DNA of 35,406 nt from Cystobacterineae bacterium. GTDB lineage: Bacteria > Myxococcota > Myxococcia > Myxococcales > Myxococcaceae. This document shows positions 15,431-22,298 of the stretch, in pieces; within the stretch, counting starts at the first letter, position 1; each line of letters begins with the position of its first letter. The notes beneath the pieces are model-generated. The model was not told the DNA's origin. It saw nothing but the letters and a program-made list of their open reading frames with translations, and did not search any database. The stretch lies in the NCBI GenBank assembly GCA_009782175.1, contig WRKR01000032.1, forward strand, positions 1-35,406. The letters are read 5' to 3'. The translations under genes and the position numbers were made by a program.

Positions 15431-17229
15431 GCTCCGCCCCCCACCAAGGCTTGGGCTTTCCATAGCCCCGCATAGAGGCCCCCCGCTTGGAGCAGCTCCG
15501 CATGGCGACCCTCTTCTATTATTTGGCCCTCATCCATAACCACAATCCAATCCGCCTCCTTCACCGTGGACAAACGGTGCGCTACCATCAACACCGTGCA
15601 CTCCCTCATCAACGCCTCAAGCCCCTTTAATACCACCGCCTCACTCTCCACATCCAAACAACTCGTCACCTCGTCCAGCAAAAGCACTGAAGGCCTGCGC
15701 AACAAAGCACGCGCAATACACAAACGCTGACGCTGCCCCCCGGAAAGCAGTGCACCCCTCTCGCCTATTTCTGCATTGAGGCCCCCTTTCTCTCTTATAA
15801 ACGCCTCAGCCCCTGCAAGCCTTAAGGCCTCCCACAAAACCTCATCCGCTGCCTCCTCTTGCCCCAAACACAAATTCTCCCGCACAGTGCCGGACAACAA
15901 CAAGGCCTCCTGCGGTACCCAAGCCAACTGCCTGCGCAAACTCGGCAAAGCCAACGCGCCCAGCGGCCTCCCATCCCATAATACCCGCCCCTCTGTGGCC
16001 TCTGCAAAACCCAATAGCAGCGAGAGCACGGAGCTCTTGCCTGCGCCCGTGGGGCCTACAAGGGCGGTTTTTTGGCCCCGCGGCAGCTTCAGGGAAAAAC
16101 CCGCAAGGCCCATGCGACCGTCGGCAAAACGCAAGGAAACATTCTCAAACACCAGCGCATTTTGCAGGGGCAGCGCTTCTTCCCCTTCGGCAGAAGCTTG
16201 CGGCGCACACAAAAGCACCTCAAAACGCTCCCAGGCTATGCTCCCCATGGAGAGTTGGCCAAAAACCACGCTGAGTGCGCGCAACGGCTGGTATAACAAT
16301 AAAAAACTGGCCAAAAAGGACAAGAGGTGCACGGCCAAAGCCGGCTCCCTCGCTACGGCCGGGGCACCTACCCAAATGCAGAGGGCCGCCCCCAAAATAC
16401 CCAAATATTCCGTAAAGGGGCTGATGGCACCCCTCAAAAACAAAGAGTGCCGCATGGCCAACATAAAGCGAGCGTTTTCCACGCCAAAACGCTGTCTGAG
16501 CTGCGGCTGCATGCCATAGGCTTTTATAATGTTTAAATTGCAAAGCGTCTCCGCAAGCAAAGTGTTCAGCGCAGCCAAACTGCCCAAAGTGTTTTTGGCT
16601 ACCTTGCGTATGGAGCGCTTAAACCTCCCCAAAGGCAATACCACCAGGGGCAAAACAGCAAAGGCCAACAAAAACAAACGCCAATCCAAATAGGCACACA
16701 GGCCAAGCAAAACGGCCACCTGCGTCAAATCCTTGGAGAAAGAAGGCAATACCGCCGTCAATGTGGCCTCTATGTGCCCCAAATCCGCCAAAAAGTGTGA
16801 AACCACCTCCCCGGAGTGGCGTGCCTCTGCCCATGCGGGGGGAGCGCGCACAAGCCGCGCATAGCCGTGGACGCGCAAGCCATAAACAACACGTTGCACC
16901 AGGGTTTGTACCCACCCTGCACTCAAAAATTGGGCCACTGTGCGTGGAAGCGCAATGAGTATAAGCAAAAGCGGTATTTTCCACTTCATATCCGCGAGGG
17001 TTATTTCCCAGGGGCCCAAGGGTGTTGTTTTTCCCAAAAGTATGCTGCTCAGCAAGGGCCCCAACACCCAAGCCCAGGCCCCCGCGGCCAAGGCCGCCAC
17101 CAGCGAGGCCAATATTTGCATAAAAAGCAGGCCTTTATGAGGGGAAAGCCAGGGCCACAAGGCTTTGAGAAAGCCCAAGGGGCGGGCCCTGGCCGGTGGT
17201 GAGGCGGGAGGCATAGGGCTTTTTGCCAC
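15427..17229 (-). CDS. MsbA-like ABC exporter (fused membrane and ATPase domains)
   Basis: 600 residues. The membrane domain (about 25-335) has six hydrophobic helices in the type IV exporter pattern. The ATPase domain has Walker A GPTGAGKSS at 392-400, Q-loop WVPQEALLLSG, signature LSGGQRQR, Walker B VLLLDEVTS and the switch-His block MVAHRLSTV. The family flips lipid A or other lipids and also includes peptide and drug exporters. It is the first gene of an operon with CbiQ and CbiO, an unusual pairing. The start is taken as GTG 17229 (ATG 17214 is possible); it faces dnaJ across about 140 bp. Confidence 0.88.
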   Translation of the reverse strand: MAKSPMPPASPPARARPLGFLKALWPWLSPHKGLLFMQILASLVAALAAGAWAWVLGPLLSSILLGKTTPLGPWEITLADMKWKIPLLLILIALPRTVAQFLSAGWVQTLVQRVVYGLRVHGYARLVRAPPAWAEARHSGEVVSHFLADLGHIEATLTAVLPSFSKDLTQVAVLLGLCAYLDWRLFLLAFAVLPLVVLPLGRFKRSIRKVAKNTLGSLAALNTLLAETLCNLNIIKAYGMQPQLRQRFGVENARFMLAMRHSLFLRGAISPFTEYLGILGAALCIWVGAPAVAREPALAVHLLSFLASFLLLYQPLRALSVVFGQLSMGSIAWERFEVLLCAPQASAEGEEALPLQNALVFENVSLRFADGRMGLAGFSLKLPRGQKTALVGPTGAGKSSVLSLLLGFAEATEGRVLWDGRPLGALALPSLRRQLAWVPQEALLLSGTVRENLCLGQEEAADEVLWEALRLAGAEAFIREKGGLNAEIGERGALLSGGQRQRLCIARALLRRPSVLLLDEVTSCLDVESEAVVLKGLEALMRECTVLMVAHRLSTVKEADWIVVMDEGQIIEEGRHAELLQAGGLYAGLWKAQALVGGGA

Positions 17230-17365
17230 AACAGAAGCAAACTCTAAAGAGGTATTGCGGGCTTTGGGCCCGAGCGGGCATGGGGCAGGGGGAATGGGTG
17301 GAGGAAATGGGTGTCATCCATTTTTTTGTTGGCGGCTTTGTGCGCACACGGGTATGGGGCGAGGC

Positions 17366-18469
17366 ATGTCGTCACAAAAGCGAGACTATTATGAAGTGTT
17401 GGGCGTCCCCAAAACTGCGACGGAGCTTGAGTTAAAAACGGCCTTCCGAAAAATTGCCTTGGAGCACCACCCGGATAGAAACCCGGACAACCCCGCCTCT
17501 GAAGACATTTTTAAGGAGGCAGCTGAGGCCTATGAGGTGCTCTCCACCCCTGAAAAGCGCGCGCGCTATGACAGGATGGGGCACGCGGGGCTTGGCAGCA
17601 ACGGCGGTGGCTATGCCGCGGACTTTGGAAGCATGGCGGATATTTTCGCCGAAATTTTCGGTGATTTTTTTGGCACGCGCAGCCGCGGCCCCGCGCGCGG
17701 TGCGGATTTGCGCCTGGAGTTAAGCATCAGCTTTGAAGAGGCCGCCTTTGGGAAACAAACCGAAATAAAGGTGCCCAAAACACGCGCCTGCGCCGCTTGT
17801 GAAGGCAGTGGCAGCAAAAGCAAAAAACGCCAAAGCTGCCAGCAGTGCGGTGGCAGCGGCCACATACAATACCGGCAGGGCTTTTTTGCCTTAAGCAGGA
17901 CGTGCTCCATTTGCCATGGCAAAGGCACCTTTGCCCAGGATGCTTGCACCTCCTGCCAGGGCGAAGGGCAGGAGCCTTATGAGGCCAAACTCGACCTCAG
18001 TATACCCCCGGGTGTTGACCATGGCACACGCCTGCGCCTCCAAGGGGAAGGCGCTTCCTCTGAAGAGGGTGGCCCCCCGGGAGACCTTTATGTTTTCATC
18101 CACGTCAGAGAGCACCCCCTCTTCATCCGCAATGAGAGCGATGTGTGGTGTGAGTTGCCCATTTCCATTGTGCAGGCAGCCTTGGGCGCAGAGCTTGAGG
18201 TGCCTACCTTGGATGGGCCCGTTAAAATGAAAATTCCCGAGGGCACTCAAACCGGCACCATTTTTCGCCTGCGCGGCAAAGGCATTGTACGCCTGGGCAG
18301 CCAGTCCCGGGGAGATCAGCGCGTGCGTGTTATGCTCGAAACCCCCATGCGGCTTAGCCCCAAACAACGCGAGTTGCTGGCCCAGTTTGCCGCCGAGTGC
18401 GGTGAGGAAGTGAACCCTCAAAGCCGCAGCTTTTTCCAAAAGGTGAAAGATCTGTTCGACAACAAATGA
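17366..18469 (+). CDS. dnaJ: DnaJ (Hsp40) co-chaperone
   Basis: 367 residues. The J-domain has the HPD tripeptide at 35-37. A short Gly/Phe-like linker (GHAGLGSNGGG, then IFGDFFG) follows. The zinc domain has four CxxCxGxG repeats, beginning CAACEGSGS, CQQCGGSGH, CSICHGKGT and CTSCQGEGQ, at residues about 142-205. The C-terminal substrate-binding domains follow. It delivers unfolded clients to DnaK and stimulates its ATPase. ATG 17366 is chosen because it directly precedes SSQKRDYYEVLG and has GGGGCGAGG just upstream; the open frame extends to 17165 but that part is Gly-rich and non-native. Confidence 0.95.
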   Translation: MSSQKRDYYEVLGVPKTATELELKTAFRKIALEHHPDRNPDNPASEDIFKEAAEAYEVLSTPEKRARYDRMGHAGLGSNGGGYAADFGSMADIFAEIFGDFFGTRSRGPARGADLRLELSISFEEAAFGKQTEIKVPKTRACAACEGSGSKSKKRQSCQQCGGSGHIQYRQGFFALSRTCSICHGKGTFAQDACTSCQGEGQEPYEAKLDLSIPPGVDHGTRLRLQGEGASSEEGGPPGDLYVFIHVREHPLFIRNESDVWCELPISIVQAALGAELEVPTLDGPVKMKIPEGTQTGTIFRLRGKGIVRLGSQSRGDQRVRVMLETPMRLSPKQRELLAQFAAECGEEVNPQSRSFFQKVKDLFDNK

Positions 18470-18478
18470 GGAGCCCCT

Positions 18479-18624
18479 GTTTTTTTGAGGCTCGCTTGTT
18501 TTGAAACTTGCTTGTTTGGAAACTCGCTTTTTTTGAAACTCGCTTTTTTTGAAACTCGCTTTTTTTTAAAACTCGCTTTTTTTAAAACTCGCTTTTTTTT
18601 AAAACTCGCTTTGTGAGGCTCGCT
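18479..18624. repeat. approximately 16-bp tandem repeat, nine units, downstream of dnaJ
   Basis: Nine degenerate units of 14-19 bp, each ending in CTCGCT (or CTTGCT), with the consensus TTTTTTGAAACTCGCT; the T run varies from 2 to 8. They fill the space between the dnaJ stop and the tRNA. The poly-T could aid termination, but no GC-rich hairpin precedes it. Confidence 0.92.
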
Positions 18625-18668
18625 TCAGCGCGCCTCAATTCCCCCACCCGGAGGGCGAAAAACAAAAG

Positions 18669-18742
18669 TGGCCAAGGTCGGACTTGAACCGACGACCTGC
18701 GGATTATGAGACCGCCGCTCTAACCAGCTGAGCTACCTGGCC
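18669..18742 (-). tRNA. tRNA-Met (CAT anticodon), elongator type
   Basis: A 74-base cloverleaf on the minus strand. The acceptor stem GGCCAGG pairs with CTTGGCC (one G-T wobble); AGCTCAGCTGGTTAGAGC forms the D arm, the anticodon loop reads CTCATAA, and GGTTCAAGTCC is the T arm. Discriminator A; CCA is not encoded. The sequence resembles elongator tRNA-Met more than initiator (Watson-Crick first pair, no GGG/CCC anticodon stem). A C34-modified tRNA-Ile2 also has a CAT anticodon and is the alternative. Confidence 0.9.
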
Positions 18743-18910
18743 GAAACACCTGCTTAGGCCCCCAAAGCCTAAAACGCGTTTTGGCTTTTTAGCTGGAGTT
18801 GGTGCTTAGCGCAAGGTTTTTAAGTGGGAGCGCTTTTGGGAATGAAAATGGACTTCACTTATGCTCTGCTTTGTTTCGGTGTTATGAAGCTTCCTTAAAA
18901 GTTTTGTTTG

Positions 18911-20479
18911 ATGGAGATGCATTTGACGCCCCATTCTGTTGCAAGTCGGCTGTTGGTTGTAGGGGAGCAAGAAAACATTTTGCATGCGGTTTGCCGGGTG
19001 ATGCAGCCGGGGGGTTGGGTTGTGCATACGGCATTGAATGGGGAGGAGGGCCTGGAGCTGTTTAGGCAAGTAGAGCCTCAGGTTGTCATTTCCGCTTATC
19101 CCATGCCCGACATGGAGGGGATGGAGTTTTTGTTAAAAATAAGGGCGATGGATCCAAAGGTGCAATGCATTGTATTGGCAGCGCTGGGGGAGCAGTCCGT
19201 TAAAAGTGCGGTTTCCAAGGGACTGGTTTTTCGCTTCATCTTCAAACCATGGAATGAGACGCAGTTTTTTTTGACAGTGCAAAGTGCCTTCAAACAATAT
19301 GCGCTGGAGAAAGAAAATGAGCACCTCTTTGGTTTAACACACCAACAAAACGCTGATTTGAGAGCATTCAACCTCATGCTTGAGCAGAAAGTTTTGGAGA
19401 GGACGCAACAGCTGAGTGTTGCCAAGCGTGAATGGGAAAGCACCTTTGACTCCATTGAAACGCCCTTGGCCCTTGTGGACACCGACAGCTTGCGCCTGCG
19501 TCGAATTAACCGCGCTTATGCGCGACAGGCACAGCGCGCCGTGGGCGAGGTTTCAGAGCGCCAACGCTGTTTTGCCTTCCTTTTTGGCAGGGAGCTGCCT
19601 TGCCTCAACTGCCCCTTGCCGCAAAAGCAGAGCCTTGGCCTTGGACAGACATTGCAGGCAGAAATTCGGCATAACGATAGAATTATTAACCTTTATTTAT
19701 ATTCTATGGATGAGGGGAAGGTGGCTATTTGCTCTTATAGAGACATATCCGAGGAGCGCGCCATGTATAAGCGGCTGGCCGAAGCGGAGAAGATGGTGGC
19801 CGTAGGGCACCTTGCCGGTGGGGTTGCGCATGAAATTAACAACCCCCTTTCGGGGATTTTGGCCTTTGTGCAGTTGATGAAACGAGAGCGTGGGCGCAGC
19901 CAGAACGATCTGGAATTGTTTGGTTTAATTGAAGAAAGTGCCTTACGTTGCAAGAGGATTGTGGAGAGTTTGCTGCAATTGAGCCGCAAACCTCAGCTGG
20001 AGGACAAACGTCTTGTGGATTTTGGGCGTTGCGTAGAAGATGCTGTTGTATTGTTTCGTGCACAAGTGATCGATCTTCCCAAAGTGAAGGTGAGATCTGC
20101 TTGTGAAGCCAATCTCCCGAAAGTATATGGTGATTTTGGGCAGATTGGCCAAGTGGTGTTAAGTCTTTTGCAAAATGGGCTGCATTCCCTCAAGGACAAT
20201 GTTGGGGTTTTGGATGTGAAGGTTGGCCTGAAAGAGGATCAGTGCTTTTTCAGCATCAGTGACAATGGAGAGGGGATTTCAGAAAAACATTTGCCGCACA
20301 TTTTTGAGCCTCATTTTACGACGAAGCCCGTGGGCAAAGGAACAGGTTTGGGATTGTCTATTGCATACAGAATTGTCAACGACCATGGCGGAAAGTTTGA
20401 AGTGAAAAGCGAAGTAGGGATAGGGACAACATTTTGGGTTTTTTTTCCTGCGCAACTCCAAAGAGGCGATGAGAGATGA
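18911..20479 (+). CDS. sensor histidine kinase with degenerate N-terminal receiver domain and PAS
   Basis: About 522 residues, numbered from the TTG at 18908 that keeps the frame open. Order: receiver-like domain (12-125), coiled coil (130-175), PAS-like domain (178-285) with C221 and a Cys-Leu-Asn-Cys at 232-235, HisKA with H308 in AHEINNPLSG, and HATPase with DNGEG and GKGTGLGLS. No membrane segment, so it is cytoplasmic. In the receiver, the acidic pair is Gly19-Glu20 and the phospho-acceptor position is Ala63 (VVISAYPMPDMEG); only the Lys-Pro (113-114) survives. It overlaps the downstream NtrC-type gene by four bases (ATGATGA) and is surely its partner. The Cys residues could bind metal or sense redox. 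Confidence 0.88.
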   Translation: MEMHLTPHSVASRLLVVGEQENILHAVCRVMQPGGWVVHTALNGEEGLELFRQVEPQVVISAYPMPDMEGMEFLLKIRAMDPKVQCIVLAALGEQSVKSAVSKGLVFRFIFKPWNETQFFLTVQSAFKQYALEKENEHLFGLTHQQNADLRAFNLMLEQKVLERTQQLSVAKREWESTFDSIETPLALVDTDSLRLRRINRAYARQAQRAVGEVSERQRCFAFLFGRELPCLNCPLPQKQSLGLGQTLQAEIRHNDRIINLYLYSMDEGKVAICSYRDISEERAMYKRLAEAEKMVAVGHLAGGVAHEINNPLSGILAFVQLMKRERGRSQNDLELFGLIEESALRCKRIVESLLQLSRKPQLEDKRLVDFGRCVEDAVVLFRAQVIDLPKVKVRSACEANLPKVYGDFGQIGQVVLSLLQNGLHSLKDNVGVLDVKVGLKEDQCFFSISDNGEGISEKHLPHIFEPHFTTKPVGKGTGLGLSIAYRIVNDHGGKFEVKSEVGIGTTFWVFFPAQLQRGDER

Positions 20480-21951
20480 TGAGTTGGGGCAGCACAAAAG
20501 TGCTTGTGGTGGATGATGATAAGATTGTCCTTCGAGCCGTTAAGGAGGTTTTGCAGCAAGATGGCTACCAAGTGACGGCCATTGATGATGCTGTTGAAGC
20601 GCTTGCTGCCATAAAGGATCTGGGCATTGATGTGGCTGTGTTTGATATAAAAATGCCCAACCTCTCAGGGATGGATTTGCTCAAAGCCATAAAAAAGACT
20701 CGCCCTGATGTGGAGGTGTTGATGATGACGGCCTATGCCACCGTAGAGACGGCGGTTGAGGCTGTGAAGATGGGCGCTTATGACTATTTGACCAAGCCAT
20801 TTGAAAACATCGACCTGTTGTCGATGTCCGTTCGCCGCGCTGCGGAAAAGAAAGCACTTTATAACAGGACTTGCGAGCTAGAGAAGGCACTCAATGCGCG
20901 CAACCAATTTGAGAATTTGATTGGCCAGTCCAAACAAATGCGCCAGGTTTTCAAGTTGGTAGAAACGGTGAGCCACTCCACAGCCACAGTCCTCATTCAG
21001 GGCGAAAGTGGAACCGGCAAAGAGTTGGTGGCTCAGGCCATCCACTATAGGAGCCCTCGCAAGGACAAGCCCTTTGTTGCTGTTAACTGCTCAGCATTGA
21101 CAGATACGCTGCTGGAGAGTGAGTTGTTTGGGCATATTCGAGGTGCTTTTACGGGGGCCATTGGCAACAAGAAAGGCTTGTTTGAGGCTGCCGACGGGGG
21201 GACCATTTTTTTGGATGAGATTGGTGACATTCCTGTGACGACGCAGGTGCGTTTGTTGCGCGTGTTGCAAGAAGGAGAAGTGAAACGCGTAGGGGCCAAT
21301 GAGTCCACGCGTGTGGATGTGCGGGTTATTGCTGCTTCCAATGTGGACTTGCAGCGCGCCAAAGAGCAGGGAAAATTTCGAGAGGATTTATTCTACCGGT
21401 TGAATGTTATTGCCATTACTTTGCCTCCTTTGCGTGACAGGCCAGAAGATGTTCCCCTGTTGGCCCACCATTTTTTGAAGGTATATTCCGAGAAACTCAA
21501 AAAGAGGATGACAGGAATTTCCCCCAAAGCCATGGAGGCGTTGACTTGCAACCACTGGGCAGGGAATGTGCGTGAATTGGAGAATGTTATTGAGAGAGCC
21601 GTTGTGCTTTGCTCCAAGGAAGTGGTCGATATAGAAGACTTGCCCAGTGAAATTTTGCAGCCGCAGAAGATGGCCGGAGACTTTGAAATTTCCAGCTTGG
21701 CGCACCTGCCTTATGCACAAGCCAAGCGCCTTTCCAGGCGTACATTTGAGCGGCGCTATTTGTCTGCCTTGCTTGAGCGCAACAGCCATAACATTTCTTC
21801 AGCGGCCAGAGCTGCCGGGGTCGATCGCTCCAACTTCAGAAGGCTGCTCAAACGATATGACATATTAAGCAAACTCGACACGGAAACCTCAAAGGGTTTT
21901 GGACTCAAAGAAGAGCCTGAAGAGACAGATGTTGTCAGCCAAAGTTGGTGA
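20476..21951 (+). CDS. NtrC-family sigma54-dependent response regulator
   Basis: 491 residues. The receiver is intact: acidic cluster DDD at 13-15, phospho-acceptor Asp57, T/S and Lys107. The AAA+ domain has Walker A GESGTGKE at 176-183, the sigma54-contact loop GAFTGA at 223-228, Walker B TIFLDE and the arginine finger region REDLFYRLNV. A Fis-type helix-turn-helix lies at the end (NISSAARAAGVDRSNFRRLL). It activates RpoN-dependent promoters when phosphorylated by the upstream kinase. Target genes cannot be read from the sequence. ATG 20476 and ATG 20479 are both possible; AGAGGCG lies upstream. Confidence 0.95.
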   Translation: MMSWGSTKVLVVDDDKIVLRAVKEVLQQDGYQVTAIDDAVEALAAIKDLGIDVAVFDIKMPNLSGMDLLKAIKKTRPDVEVLMMTAYATVETAVEAVKMGAYDYLTKPFENIDLLSMSVRRAAEKKALYNRTCELEKALNARNQFENLIGQSKQMRQVFKLVETVSHSTATVLIQGESGTGKELVAQAIHYRSPRKDKPFVAVNCSALTDTLLESELFGHIRGAFTGAIGNKKGLFEAADGGTIFLDEIGDIPVTTQVRLLRVLQEGEVKRVGANESTRVDVRVIAASNVDLQRAKEQGKFREDLFYRLNVIAITLPPLRDRPEDVPLLAHHFLKVYSEKLKKRMTGISPKAMEALTCNHWAGNVRELENVIERAVVLCSKEVVDIEDLPSEILQPQKMAGDFEISSLAHLPYAQAKRLSRRTFERRYLSALLERNSHNISSAARAAGVDRSNFRRLLKRYDILSKLDTETSKGFGLKEEPEETDVVSQSW

Positions 21952-22150
21952 GCGTTTTGATCCAAAGAGAACAACTGTTGCGCCAGGGCCTTTGCGAATT
22001 TTTTTTGAAATTCATTTAAGGTGCACAACAGAAACCCACGCCAAAACCTCAAAAAAAAAAGCCCAAGGTGGTTTGCAGGAAAGTCCATTTTTAGGGACAT
22101 AATGCCAGACAAAAAATGAATATAACCATTAGAGTTTGCTGATATTTAAG

Positions 22151-22171
22151 GCTTATGGTTTGGCCATAAGC
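22151..22171. promoter_or_regulatory. perfect inverted repeat upstream of bioDA
   Basis: GCTTATGG, a five-base loop TTTGG, and CCATAAGC form an 8-bp perfect stem. It is not followed by a T run on the plus strand, so an operator or leader hairpin is more likely than a terminator. Confidence 0.4.
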
Positions 22172-22189
22172 GGGTGTGGCAAGTGACAT

Positions 22190-22215
22190 AGACAGGCTCC
22201 CTTTTTTTCCTGTCT
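22190..22215. promoter_or_regulatory. second inverted repeat upstream of bioDA
   Basis: AGACAGG and CCTGTCT pair over 7 bp around a 12-base loop that contains seven T. It lies 84 bp before the bioDA start. It could be an operator or part of a leader structure; no function is assigned. Confidence 0.35.
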
Positions 22216-22298
22216 GCCTCACTCAAATTCAGCAAGCTGAGGCGGTGTTTTGGCGCTGTATTTTGCTCTGGTGAAACCGCTCATCCACGCATATAGGG

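Larger units (their letters stand above)
21952..22298. other. 347-bp gap between the sigma54 activator and bioDA, with two hairpins
   Basis: No gene is supported here. It holds A- and T-runs near 22001-22010 and 22050-22060, and two perfect inverted repeats described separately. I could not identify a convincing sigma70 or sigma54 promoter or a BirA operator. Confidence 0.6.

Noticed and set aside
17165-17365. N-terminal extension of DnaJ
   Set aside because: Open frame only; the J-domain begins immediately after ATG 17366, which has its own ribosome site.
18479-18624. Possible CRISPR array or set of intrinsic terminators
   Set aside because: No spacers, and no GC-rich stems before the T runs.
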